Positions 9,685 to 18,425 of a stretch of 64,000 nt of DNA are shown piece after piece. Within the stretch, counting starts at the first letter, position 1. The number at the start of each line of letters is the position of its first letter. The stretch is from an uncultured Aquimarina sp. Lineage in GTDB: Bacteria; Bacteroidota; Bacteroidia; Flavobacteriales; Flavobacteriaceae. The notes below the pieces were generated by a model. The model saw only the letters and a program-made list of their open reading frames with translations, made no database searches and had not been told where the DNA came from. The stretch covers positions 114,163 to 178,162 of the forward strand of contig NZ_CANLYD010000015.1 in the NCBI RefSeq assembly GCF_947495315.1. Direction: 5' to 3'. The position numbers and the translations under genes are program-made.

Positions 9685-10649
9685 TGGACGAATCCATAAA
9701 ACCTGAGATTGCTGAAAAAATTAGGCAACTCGAGAAAAAGTTCAAAAATTCCGGTCAGGATCTGGGATCCTATTTAGATGGTTTACTGCACGACCGATAC
9801 CTTACTTATTGGGATTATATACATTTAGACACCTTACTAAGTCTACAAATCCCAAGAACACATTTCCCTGATGAGGAAATTTTTATCATGTATCATCAGA
9901 TCACTGAGCTTTACTTTAAGTTAATTATTCATGAGCTAAAACAGATTATTGATGATAAATTACAGACTGCAGAGTTTTTTACAAAAAAACTAGACCGAAT
10001 CAATAGATATTTTAGAGTGCTAATAGACTCGTTTGATGTTATGATCAAAGGAATGGATCGAGAACAGTTTCTAAAATACAGAATGTCCTTGTTACCAGCT
10101 AGCGGATTTCAATCAGTACAATTCAGGATGATAGAAATATATTCTACCCCTTTGGCTAATCTAGTAAACAGCAAAGAAAGAAGTCAATTTTCTGAAGAAG
10201 ACCCACTTGAAGAAGTATACGAACATTTATACTGGAAATCCGGCGCAACTGATATCAAGACTGGTGAAAAAACATTAACACTAAAACAATTCGAATACAG
10301 GTATACACCTAGAATGATGCGTATTGCACATCAGGTAAAACAGAGTACTATTTATCACAGATATCTGGAACTTCCAGAAAAAGAACAAAATAATGTGCAG
10401 CTTATTAATGCATTACGTACTTTTGACACCAATGTAAATATTAATTGGTTATTAATGCATATGGGTGCCGCCTACAGGTATCTCAATAGAGATAAGGGTC
10501 AAGTATTGGCCACAGGAGGAACCAACTGGAAAAAGTTTTTACCCCCTAGTTTTCAAAGGATTATATTTTTTCCTGATCTTTGGAGCGCAGAAGAAAAAGA
10601 AAATTGGGGACAACAATGGGTTACCCATCAATTTAATACCACAAAATAG
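9684..10649 (+). CDS. kynA: Tryptophan 2,3-dioxygenase
   Basis: Haem enzyme that oxidises L-tryptophan to N-formylkynurenine, the first step of the kynurenine route. Diagnostic stretches are LHDRYLTYWDYIHLDTLLSL (~32), EIFIMYHQITELYFKLIIHE (~62, substrate pocket), a haem-ligand-bearing helix INWLLMHMGAAYRYL (~255) and GGTNWKKFLPPSFQRIIFFP (~277). Length 321 fits the Bacteroidota form. Coupled by a TAATG overlap to the upstream DUF3108 gene and 6 bp ahead of the M23 gene. No other kynurenine-pathway gene lies in the window. Confidence 0.95.
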   Translation: MDESIKPEIAEKIRQLEKKFKNSGQDLGSYLDGLLHDRYLTYWDYIHLDTLLSLQIPRTHFPDEEIFIMYHQITELYFKLIIHELKQIIDDKLQTAEFFTKKLDRINRYFRVLIDSFDVMIKGMDREQFLKYRMSLLPASGFQSVQFRMIEIYSTPLANLVNSKERSQFSEEDPLEEVYEHLYWKSGATDIKTGEKTLTLKQFEYRYTPRMMRIAHQVKQSTIYHRYLELPEKEQNNVQLINALRTFDTNVNINWLLMHMGAAYRYLNRDKGQVLATGGTNWKKFLPPSFQRIIFFPDLWSAEEKENWGQQWVTHQFNTTK

Positions 10650-10655
10650 AGTCAG

Positions 10656-11912
10656 TTGAAGAATTTAGGTTACATACTACTTTTAGCAGTAGTATTGATT
10701 TCATGTCAGCAAGAAAAAAAAGAAGAAGAAGTTGTCCTCCCTAAGGTAATTGAAAAAATAAAAGAGCCGCCTGTTGTTAAGGAATTTGGATTCAATCTTA
10801 ACAACTTCACGGTAGTTAGAGACACGGTACGTCCAGGTGATAGTTTTGGAGCTATATTAGATAGTCACGGTATTTCTAGAGCTAAGGTTTTTGAAATTTC
10901 AAACAAAATCAAGGACACCTTTAACGTTGCTAGAATTATGGCTGGAAAAGCGTATACTGTTCTTAAATCCAAAGACACTACAGAACAAGCTCAAATTTTT
11001 GTTTATCAAAATGGACTTATCGACTATACTGTTGTAGATTTTAGAGATAGTATTATCGCCAGAAAAAGTGCAAAACCAGTAAAAATAGTAGAAAGAATAG
11101 CTTCTGGAACAATAGAAAGTAATCTATCCCAGACCTTTGATGATATGGATCTTAGTTTTCTTGTTGCTTATAAAATGGCAGACATTTATGCCTGGACTAT
11201 AGACTTTACAAGACTTCAGGCTGGAGATCAATTTAAAGTTATTTACACAGAGAAATATATAAATGACACCATACCTGCAGGAATTGGTGAAATCAAAGCT
11301 TCGTATTTTGAACATCGAAGCAAACCTATATATGCCTTTAAATTCGAAGATGACACCATTAATGGGACATCAGATTATTTTGACCAGGAGGCAAACAATT
11401 TACGTAGAGCTTTTCTTAGAGCCCCTGTTCAGTTTAGTAGAATTTCTTCCAGATATAATCTTAAGCGAAGAATACGATATTATGGAAATAAAATAAGACC
11501 GCATCGTGGAACAGACTTTGCTGCTCCAGTTGGAACTCCCATCTTAGCAACTGCAGATGGTACTGTTACCAAGTCAGAGCGCAGAGGAGGAAACGGAAAA
11601 TATGTCAAAATCAGACACAATGCTACCTACGACACTCAATACCTCCATATGAGTAGAAGAGCAGTAAAGGTAGGTGAATTTGTTAGACAAGGAGAGGTTA
11701 TAGGATACATCGGAATGACAGGAAACACCAGCGGGCCTCATGTATGTTATCGTTTCTGGAAAAATGGTAAAGAAGTAGATCCGTTCAGAGAAGATTTACC
11801 TGCCTCAAAGCCTCTAAATGATAGTTTACGACCTGCCTATTTTAAACATATTGAACCAATGAAAACAAAATTAGACAGTATTATATTCAAACCAAAACAA
11901 GAAATTTTATAA
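10656..11912 (+). CDS. M23 family peptidoglycan-hydrolase-like lipoprotein
   Basis: Starts with TTG six bases after kynA, giving a lipoprotein signal (MKNLGYILLLAVVLISCQQ, lipobox Cys 17). A LysM/OapA-like region comes first, then the LytM/M23 domain at ~280-385: RPHRGTDFAAPVGTPILA supplies the zinc His and Asp, and YLHMS follows. The usual third metal/catalytic motif HLH is here SGPHVCYRFW, so the second His is replaced by Cys. Cys can bind zinc, so activity may persist, or this may be an activator of amidases like EnvC. Anchored in the envelope facing peptidoglycan. Confidence 0.9.
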   Translation: MKNLGYILLLAVVLISCQQEKKEEEVVLPKVIEKIKEPPVVKEFGFNLNNFTVVRDTVRPGDSFGAILDSHGISRAKVFEISNKIKDTFNVARIMAGKAYTVLKSKDTTEQAQIFVYQNGLIDYTVVDFRDSIIARKSAKPVKIVERIASGTIESNLSQTFDDMDLSFLVAYKMADIYAWTIDFTRLQAGDQFKVIYTEKYINDTIPAGIGEIKASYFEHRSKPIYAFKFEDDTINGTSDYFDQEANNLRRAFLRAPVQFSRISSRYNLKRRIRYYGNKIRPHRGTDFAAPVGTPILATADGTVTKSERRGGNGKYVKIRHNATYDTQYLHMSRRAVKVGEFVRQGEVIGYIGMTGNTSGPHVCYRFWKNGKEVDPFREDLPASKPLNDSLRPAYFKHIEPMKTKLDSIIFKPKQEIL

Positions 11913-11916
11913 CCCA

Positions 11917-13554
11917 ATGGCATTACCAACTATTAATCCCACCACCACAAAAGCTTGGGAAGCTTTACAAAACCATTTTGAGAATATAAAAGACTCACAT
12001 TTAAAAGATCTTTTTGCACAATCTCCAGATCGAGCAGAAACATTCTCTATAAATTGGAACGATTTTTATGTAGATTATTCTAAAAATCGAATTGATGAAA
12101 CAACAAAAAAACTTTTAATAGATCTTGCTAAAGAAGTACAACTCGATAAAGCAATACAAAGCTATTTTGAAGGTGAAATTATAAACGAAACAGAAGAAAG
12201 AGCAGTACTCCATACAGCTCTTAGAACTCCGTCAAGTAACACTGTTAATGTAGACGGAAAAAATGTAGTGCCTGAAGTATCTGCTGTAAAAAATAAGATT
12301 AAAACATTCTGTGATAAAGTTATTAATGGGCAAGTAAAAGGGTACACAAACAAACCATTTACAGACATAGTAAATATAGGTATAGGCGGTTCAGATCTCG
12401 GACCAGCTATGATCACTGAATCCTTAGAATATTATAAAAATCACCTGAAAGTACATTATATATCCAATGTCGATGGTGATCATGTACATCAAAACTTAAA
12501 AGGTCTTGATCCAGAAACTACCTTATTCGTAGTGGTTTCCAAGACTTTCTCTACACAAGAAACATTATCCAATGCGACTACTGCCAGAAATTGGTTCACA
12601 AAACAAGCTTCTCAAGAAGCCGTAAGCAAACATTTTGTCGCAGTATCCAGTAACATTCCAAATGTAACCGAATTTGGTATCGATTCATCTAATATTTTCC
12701 CTTTATGGGATTGGGTTGGAGGTCGTTTTTCACTTTGGAGCGCAGTAGGATTATCCATAAGCTTATCCGTAGGTTATAAAAACTTTGAATCTCTATTAGA
12801 AGGTGCTCATGAAATGGATGAACATTTTAAAACTGCAAGTTTCGAAGAAAATATACCTGTTATCTTAGGATTACTTAGTGTATGGTATAACAATTTCTTT
12901 GGTGCAGAGAGTGAAGCCATCATTCCATACTCTCAATACCTTCACAGATTACCAGCATATCTACAGCAAGGCATCATGGAAAGTAATGGTAAAAGTGTGG
13001 ATCGGAATGGAAATCCTATTGACTACCAAACAGGAACTATTATCTGGGGAGAACCAGGAACTAATGCTCAACATGCATTCTTTCAGTTAATTCATCAGGG
13101 CACAAAACTTATTCCAGCAGAATTCATAGGTTTTAAAGATTCTTTGTTTGGAGATAAAGATCATCAGGATAAATTAATGGCCAATTTCTTTGCGCAGACA
13201 GAAGCTTTAATGAACGGAAAAACTGAAACTGAAGTACTGGAAGAGTTGAAATCCAAAAATCTTCCAAAAGAGAAACTAAAACAGTTGGTGCCTTTCAAAA
13301 TCTTTGTAGGTAATAAACCAACCACAACCTTACTTATTAACAAATTAACTCCTAAAAGTTTGGGAGCATTGGTGTCCATGTATGAGCAACGAATTTTTGT
13401 TCAAGGGGTCATCTGGAATATATTTAGTTATGATCAATGGGGTGTAGAATTAGGTAAGCAATTAGCTACAAAAATTTTAAATGAAATCGATAATTCGCAG
13501 ATTTCTGACCATGATTCGTCAACAAAAACACTGTTAAAAAAGTATTTGAGTTAG
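11917..13554 (+). CDS. pgi: Glucose-6-phosphate isomerase
   Basis: Interconverts glucose 6-phosphate and fructose 6-phosphate in glycolysis and gluconeogenesis. The 545-residue product carries the phosphosugar-binding signature NIGIGGSDLGPAMITE (~150), PLWDWVGGRFSLWSAVGLS (~263) and the C-terminal block VQGVIWNIFSYDQWGVELGK (~492). Catalytic Glu is in YLQQGIMESNGKSVDRNG (~350). It starts 4 bp after the M23 lipoprotein stop and is the last gene of the DUF3108-kynA-M23-pgi run. No terminator is obvious in the AT-rich 175 bp that follow. Confidence 0.97.
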   Translation: MALPTINPTTTKAWEALQNHFENIKDSHLKDLFAQSPDRAETFSINWNDFYVDYSKNRIDETTKKLLIDLAKEVQLDKAIQSYFEGEIINETEERAVLHTALRTPSSNTVNVDGKNVVPEVSAVKNKIKTFCDKVINGQVKGYTNKPFTDIVNIGIGGSDLGPAMITESLEYYKNHLKVHYISNVDGDHVHQNLKGLDPETTLFVVVSKTFSTQETLSNATTARNWFTKQASQEAVSKHFVAVSSNIPNVTEFGIDSSNIFPLWDWVGGRFSLWSAVGLSISLSVGYKNFESLLEGAHEMDEHFKTASFEENIPVILGLLSVWYNNFFGAESEAIIPYSQYLHRLPAYLQQGIMESNGKSVDRNGNPIDYQTGTIIWGEPGTNAQHAFFQLIHQGTKLIPAEFIGFKDSLFGDKDHQDKLMANFFAQTEALMNGKTETEVLEELKSKNLPKEKLKQLVPFKIFVGNKPTTTLLINKLTPKSLGALVSMYEQRIFVQGVIWNIFSYDQWGVELGKQLATKILNEIDNSQISDHDSSTKTLLKKYLS

Positions 13555-13729
13555 ATTTTTTTTGGTTAATAACTTTTGAATATTTTCAATTTGTTATAAA
13601 TCAATTAAATACAAAATAGGATTACCTTAAAACCGTTAAAATTTTATGTAAAAATTTTAACATTAAGATAAACTTAGATTGCGTAAAGATTTGTTTTTTT
13701 GCGCCAAACAATTAATTCAATTCATTATA

Positions 13730-16333
13730 ATGAAAAAAATTACATTTTTATTTATTGTAATTCTTTTGGCAACCGTCTCAGGAACGTTTGCACAAGGAAC
13801 AGTAACGGGAACAGTATATGATGCTGAATCGAATGCTCCACTTCCTGGAGCAAATATTTTGGAAGTAAGAACTAATAATGGAACTTCATCTGATTTTGAT
13901 GGAAAGTTCTCATTAAAAGTTACTAATCAAAAAGGAATAGTTAACATTTCTTACGTTGGTTTTGGATCAAAAAATATTCAATATGACGTAACCAATGGCG
14001 ATGTTGATTTAGGGATTATCACTCTAGCCTTAGACAATTCTCTAGAAGAGATTGTAATTGTAGGTACAGGAGTTGTAGATTTAGCAGAGGACAGAAAAAC
14101 TCCAATAGCTGTATCTACTATTAAAGGAGAAGATATCCAATTAAAAGCTGCGGGTAACGTAGAATTTACGGAGACTATGAAAAACACTCCTTCGGTATAT
14201 GTTTCTAACCAAGCAGGAGGATTTGGTGATAGCCAGATTTTCTTAAGAGGTTTTGATAATACGAATACTGCAGTATTACTAAATGGTCAACCGATTAATA
14301 GTCCGGAAGATGGAAGAGTTTTCTGGTCAAACTGGGCTGGTATGTCTGATGTAGCTAACGCGGTACAAGTACAGCGTGGTTTAGGTTCTTCTAAATTAGC
14401 AATCTCATCTGTTGGTGGTACTATTAATATTATCTCTAAAACTACAGATCAGAAAAAAGGAGGATTTGTTAGATTATTAGGTGGTAACGACAGTTATGGA
14501 AAAGCGACTGTAAGCTATAACTCTGGTTTGAATGATAGTGGATGGGCATTTTCAGTTTTAGTTGATCACTGGCAAGCACATAGAAAATACTCAGAAGGTA
14601 CTGCGGGTGGAGGACAAAATTACCTATTCTCTGTAGGGTATAAACCTAACGACAGAAACATATTTAACCTATTGATAACTGGTGCTCCGCAATGGCACGA
14701 GCAAAATTTCTCTCAAGACTTAGAAGTTTTTGAAGAGTTTGGTGAAAAACACAATAGAAATTCAGGTTTCTTAAATGGTGAACGTTTCACAGAAAGAAGA
14801 AACTATTATCATAAACCTGTTGCCAATCTTAACTGGGATTTTGACATTAATGAAACTCTAGATTTATCTACAGTTCTTTATGCTTCGTGGGGACGCGGAG
14901 GTGGAACTGGAGGCCTAGGTAGAGGTCGAGTACGTGTTAATGACAATGACAATGACAATATCGACTTTGATCGAATTGTCGAAAATAATATCGCTAGCGC
15001 AGATGCTAATGGATTTGGAAACTTTGGAGACTCTTATATCCGAAGATCTTCTGTAAACAATCATAACTGGTATGGATTACTTTCTAATCTAAATATTGAA
15101 TTAGAAGAAAACTGGACATTTAATGTTGGGTTTGATGGAAGACTATACAGAGGTGATCACTTTAGACAAGTAAATGATTTATTAGGCCTTAGTGGTTTCT
15201 TAGACAATTTTAGAACTGATAGACCTGACGATTATGTATTTACTGAAGAGTATGCTGCAGATCCTTGGTCAGCCCTTTTTGATTTTGCTGATGAGGCAAA
15301 TCGTACACAATTCGATTATTCTGAAAATATTAATTATTTAGGAGGATTCGGTCAAGCTGAATACGCTACTGATAAATTTTCTATATTCGGGCAAGCAGCA
15401 GTGTCAACTCAATCTTACCAAAGAGAAGGTCGTTTTATTGGACGAGGCGAAGGTTTAGGTGACTCTGAAAAACTAAACAAAGTAGGATACAACTTAAAAG
15501 GAGGAGCTTCTTATAATCTTAGTGAGCAGCACTCTATATATGGTAATGCAGGATTTTTCTCTCGTCAACCATTCTTGGATAATGTATTCGTAGACATCAG
15601 AAACTCTAACGAATTAGTAGAACCAGAAGTTGATAATGAAGAAATTACTGGATTCGAAGCAGGATACCGTTTTAGAGGTAACAACTTTGCATTAAATGTT
15701 GACGTATACAGAACTGAATGGGCAAATCGTTTCTTAAGTACTGCCGGTCCAGAACTTGCTAATGGAGATTTTAGTACTTATAGATTGACAAGTGTTGGAC
15801 AAATTCACCAAGGTGTTGAATTCGATTTCGAATACCGTCCTGATGGAGGAAAATGGAGATTAAAAGGATACGGTTCAATTGGTAACTGGAAATTTGAAGG
15901 AAACTCTCCTTTCACTCTTGCTAACAATGATACAGCAACTATTATTGATACTGGAGAAATTGAATTAACTGGAACCAAAGTTGGTAATGCTCCTCAAACA
16001 TCATTTGGAGTAAGTGGATATTTTGATATTTTCGACAACCTATCTGTAGATGCTGATTATAACATATATGCTGATCTTTATGGTTTTGTAGACCCAGAAG
16101 ACGTTGTTCAAGCTTCGATCGATGGAGAAGTTTTCCAAGCACCAAGATTACCATCATATGACCTTGTGGATATAGGTCTTACTTATAAATTTTACTTCGG
16201 TGATAACAGACTTACATTTAGAGGAAATGTAAAGAATTTATTTAATTCTTCTTACATTAATCAATTAGACTCTTTCGGTTATTTCTTAGGAATTGGAAGA
16301 ACTTGGAATGCTAGTTTAAACTATAAGTTTTAA
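13730..16333 (+). CDS. TonB-dependent outer-membrane receptor with N-terminal carboxypeptidase-regulatory domain
   Basis: The ATG at 13730 gives a good signal peptide (MKKITFLFIVILLATVSGTFA); in-frame codons upstream add an unlikely leader. Residues ~24-110 are a CarboxypepD_reg-like beta-sandwich (GTVTGTVYDAESNAPLPGAN). The plug follows (EFTETMKNTPSVYVSNQAGG, then VQVQRGLGSSKLAISSVGG) and then a ~620-residue barrel ending TWNASLNYKF, with terminal aromatic Phe. It imports a ligand across the outer membrane using TonB-ExbBD energy; the ligand is not evident. No SusD partner lies beside it, so it is more like a siderophore, vitamin or peptide receptor than a polysaccharide-utilisation SusC. 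A strong terminator follows. The gene holds three tandem AATGAC units at 14939-14956. Confidence 0.93.
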   Translation: MKKITFLFIVILLATVSGTFAQGTVTGTVYDAESNAPLPGANILEVRTNNGTSSDFDGKFSLKVTNQKGIVNISYVGFGSKNIQYDVTNGDVDLGIITLALDNSLEEIVIVGTGVVDLAEDRKTPIAVSTIKGEDIQLKAAGNVEFTETMKNTPSVYVSNQAGGFGDSQIFLRGFDNTNTAVLLNGQPINSPEDGRVFWSNWAGMSDVANAVQVQRGLGSSKLAISSVGGTINIISKTTDQKKGGFVRLLGGNDSYGKATVSYNSGLNDSGWAFSVLVDHWQAHRKYSEGTAGGGQNYLFSVGYKPNDRNIFNLLITGAPQWHEQNFSQDLEVFEEFGEKHNRNSGFLNGERFTERRNYYHKPVANLNWDFDINETLDLSTVLYASWGRGGGTGGLGRGRVRVNDNDNDNIDFDRIVENNIASADANGFGNFGDSYIRRSSVNNHNWYGLLSNLNIELEENWTFNVGFDGRLYRGDHFRQVNDLLGLSGFLDNFRTDRPDDYVFTEEYAADPWSALFDFADEANRTQFDYSENINYLGGFGQAEYATDKFSIFGQAAVSTQSYQREGRFIGRGEGLGDSEKLNKVGYNLKGGASYNLSEQHSIYGNAGFFSRQPFLDNVFVDIRNSNELVEPEVDNEEITGFEAGYRFRGNNFALNVDVYRTEWANRFLSTAGPELANGDFSTYRLTSVGQIHQGVEFDFEYRPDGGKWRLKGYGSIGNWKFEGNSPFTLANNDTATIIDTGEIELTGTKVGNAPQTSFGVSGYFDIFDNLSVDADYNIYADLYGFVDPEDVVQASIDGEVFQAPRLPSYDLVDIGLTYKFYFGDNRLTFRGNVKNLFNSSYINQLDSFGYFLGIGRTWNASLNYKF

Positions 16334-16355
16334 TAAAATAAAATATTTAAAATTA

Positions 16356-16387
16356 AAAACCTCGCTCAAATTGAGCGAGGTTTTTTT
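16356..16387 (+). terminator. Strong intrinsic terminator after the TonB receptor
   Basis: AACCTCGCTCAA and TTGAGCGAGGTT form a perfect 12-bp stem with a minimal loop, followed by T's to 16387. The A-tract in front makes it usable from both directions, though the neighbouring gene also reads rightwards. Confidence 0.9.
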
Positions 16388-16399
16388 ATACATTATGTT

Positions 16400-16407
16400 T
16401 ACCTTTG
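16400..16407 (+). promoter_or_regulatory. Bacteroidota -7 element before the four-helix membrane gene
   Basis: TACCTTTG fits the TAnnTTTG consensus of the Bacteroidota primary sigma factor and lies 20 bp before the ATG at 16428, right after a terminator, as expected for a new transcription unit. Confidence 0.55.
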
Positions 16408-16427
16408 GATAAACTAAACACATCATT

Positions 16428-16868
16428 ATGTACGAAGCTATACAAATCGTTCACTCTTATTGGGCATACCTAGTTGTTCTTGTTGTAACCCTTGCCACTA
16501 TTAATGCGTTAATCGGTTTTTTTACGAAAAGAGAGTACGCTCCAAAAGATTTTAGAATATCACTTTTTGGATTAATAGTTACACATCTTCAATTATTAAT
16601 AGGTATTATCATATTCTTTGTTTCCCCTACTGTTGTTTGGTTTACAGAAGGTATTGGAATGGGTGAAATTATGAAAGATCCTTTATTAAGATTATATAAT
16701 GTAGAGCACCCTACAGTAATGATTTTAACTGTAGTTTTTATTACTGTTGGATATTCTAAGCACAAAAAGAAGTTAACCTCGACTCCCAAGTTTAAAATGT
16801 TAGCAATTTTTTATACAATAGCTTGGCTATTAATGTTATCAAGAATTCCTTGGGCTAACTGGTTTTAA
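16428..16868 (+). CDS. Four-transmembrane protein, cytochrome-like, function unknown
   Basis: A 146-residue membrane protein with about four hydrophobic helices (near residues 10-30, 43-65, 88-105 and 125-140). Histidines lie in or next to the helices: VHSYWAYL (H9), IVTHLQLLIG (H51), NVEHPTVMIL (H93) and GYSKHKKK (H110). This spacing resembles small b-type cytochromes, and flavobacterial relatives are sometimes called cytochrome B, but haem binding is inference. It has its own promoter. Its TAA overlaps the stop codon of the convergent YjbQ gene (16865). Confidence 0.75.
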   Translation: MYEAIQIVHSYWAYLVVLVVTLATINALIGFFTKREYAPKDFRISLFGLIVTHLQLLIGIIIFFVSPTVVWFTEGIGMGEIMKDPLLRLYNVEHPTVMILTVVFITVGYSKHKKKLTSTPKFKMLAIFYTIAWLLMLSRIPWANWF

Positions 16869-17287
16869 GAACCAAAAGCTGTTAATACCAGTTTTCTAGA
16901 ACCTCCATAATTTCGATGTTCACATAGATAAATTCCTTGCCAGATTCCTAGATTCAGTTTTCCATTGGTGATAGGTATTTGTATAGAAATTCCCATTAAC
17001 GAAGCCTTAATATGTGCCGGCATATCATCGGGACCTTCATAGGTATGCAAATAATATGGCGAATTTTCGGGAACCATGCTATTCATATGACTTTCAAAAT
17101 CCTGTCTTACCGTTGGATCTGCATTCTCATTAATGGTTAAACTTGCCGAAGTGTGTTTAATAAACACCTGTAATTGTCCGATTTCAATCTTACTAACCTC
17201 TGGAATTTCAGAAAGCACCTGATCTGTAATCAAATGGAAACCTCTGGAATATGGTCTTAGCTTAATTTCTTTTTGGAAAAATTTCAT
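16865..17287 (-). CDS. YjbQ family protein (UPF0047, secondary thiamine-phosphate-synthase-like)
   Basis: A 140-residue beta-rich protein with the family core FIKHTSASLTINENADPTVR (~47) and the C-terminal GIWQGIYLCEHRNYGGSRK (~113). Clustered His, Asp and Glu residues form a probable metal site. Members show weak thiamine-phosphate synthase activity in vitro, but the physiological role is unsettled. It is monocistronic on the minus strand, stop-to-stop overlapping with the four-helix membrane gene, and divergent from the HAD phosphatase gene at 17385. Confidence 0.9.
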   Translation of the reverse strand: MKFFQKEIKLRPYSRGFHLITDQVLSEIPEVSKIEIGQLQVFIKHTSASLTINENADPTVRQDFESHMNSMVPENSPYYLHTYEGPDDMPAHIKASLMGISIQIPITNGKLNLGIWQGIYLCEHRNYGGSRKLVLTAFGS

Positions 17288-17358
17288 TCTTAAAATATTA
17301 TAAAAGCAATTTAATCTAATTTTTACAGTAATAATATGCCTATTTCTTTTAACTCTAA

Positions 17359-17366
17359 TACCTTTG
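17359..17366 (+). promoter_or_regulatory. -7 element of the HAD phosphatase gene
   Basis: TACCTTTG matches TAnnTTTG, 18 bp before the ATG at 17385, implying a very short 5' leader. Confidence 0.5.
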
Positions 17367-17384
17367 TCTCTTAAAATTTAAGCT

Positions 17385-18203
17385 ATGGATTTATCTCAAA
17401 TAAAACTGGTTGCGACAGACATGGATGGTACACTTCTCAATTCAAGAGGAGAAGTTAGTCAATCTTTTTTTTACTTATTTGATGAGCTAAGAGCGTTAGG
17501 AGTTACTTTTGTTGCTGCTAGTGGTAGGCAATATTACAGTATTATACACAAACTAGATGCTATTAAAGATGATATGATTGTCATAGCAGAAAATGGTGCC
17601 TTAACGATGCACAAGGATCAAGAACTACAAACTACTGAGATTAATCGCGAAACATATTTAGAGTTATTAGAAATCACCAAGGACTTAAAAGGTTCGCAGG
17701 TAATATTATGTGGTCGAAAAAAAGCATATATAGAAGATTATGGAAAAGATTTCGAAAACATGCTTAATGAATTCTATGGAAGATATGAGGTCGTAGAAGA
17801 TTTATCTCAGGTAATAAATGACCAGTATCTTAAAATTGCTATTTGTAATGAAAAGGGGTCAGAAAAGTATCTATATCCTGCTTTAAAACATTTAGAAAAC
17901 AGATTAAAAGTAAAAGTCTCCGGCAAAGTATGGCTGGATTTATCTCATAATGATGCGAATAAGGGCCACGCACTTAAAAACCTTCAGAAAAGTCTAAATA
18001 TTTCTACTCAAGAAACGATGGTATTCGGTGACTATAATAATGACCTGGAGATGATGTCACAAGCTACCTATAGTTTTGCGATGCAAAATGCACATCCTAA
18101 TGTAAAGGCAGTAGCAAATTATACTACAAAAAGTAATGATGATAATGGTGTAGAGCACATCTTATCCAAAATGATCCAAGCAAAAAAGACAAAACTTATT
18201 TGA
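17385..18203 (+). CDS. Cof-type HAD-IIB family phosphatase
   Basis: HAD hydrolase with motif I DMDGTLLNSRGE (nucleophile Asp 12), motif II VAASGRQYYSI (~45), motif III Lys near NDANKGHALKNL (~192) and motif IV FGDYNNDLEMM (~213). The insert between motifs II and III is the Cof-type C2B cap. Such enzymes dephosphorylate sugar phosphates, pyridoxal phosphate, FMN or other small phosphates in the cytosol; the substrate cannot be told from sequence. 272 residues, normal length. No clear operon partner: 222 bp of AT-rich sequence without gene or clear terminator separates it from the convergent Kelch gene. Confidence 0.92.
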   Translation: MDLSQIKLVATDMDGTLLNSRGEVSQSFFYLFDELRALGVTFVAASGRQYYSIIHKLDAIKDDMIVIAENGALTMHKDQELQTTEINRETYLELLEITKDLKGSQVILCGRKKAYIEDYGKDFENMLNEFYGRYEVVEDLSQVINDQYLKIAICNEKGSEKYLYPALKHLENRLKVKVSGKVWLDLSHNDANKGHALKNLQKSLNISTQETMVFGDYNNDLEMMSQATYSFAMQNAHPNVKAVANYTTKSNDDNGVEHILSKMIQAKKTKLI

Positions 18204-18425
18204 TGCTAATTTTTAACTATGAAATGCAAGCTAATACAATAGAAATGATAAAAAAGTAAACGTATATCGGTTGCTTTGTAAAAAAATTCTGCATAGCTAA
18301 ATGTGTTATAGTTGTTTAGTTATAGTGCAAATATAAAAAAACACAATCAACAAACACACTTTATCTCAAAAAAATGTTTTTTATCTTGTTTTTTATTTAG
18401 TATTGTAGGTTTTTTCCTAATTGAC

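Noticed and set aside
10465..10659. 64-codon plus-strand frame inside kynA
   Set aside because: It overlaps kynA in another frame and has no domain or start signal of its own.
13730..16333. SusC component of a polysaccharide utilisation locus
   Set aside because: No SusD, glycoside hydrolase or sensor regulator is adjacent, so the more general TonB receptor call is kept.
18204..18425. Possible terminator or small RNA between the HAD and Kelch genes
   Set aside because: Only loose direct repeats (GTTATAG words) and AT-rich sequence; no stable stem found.
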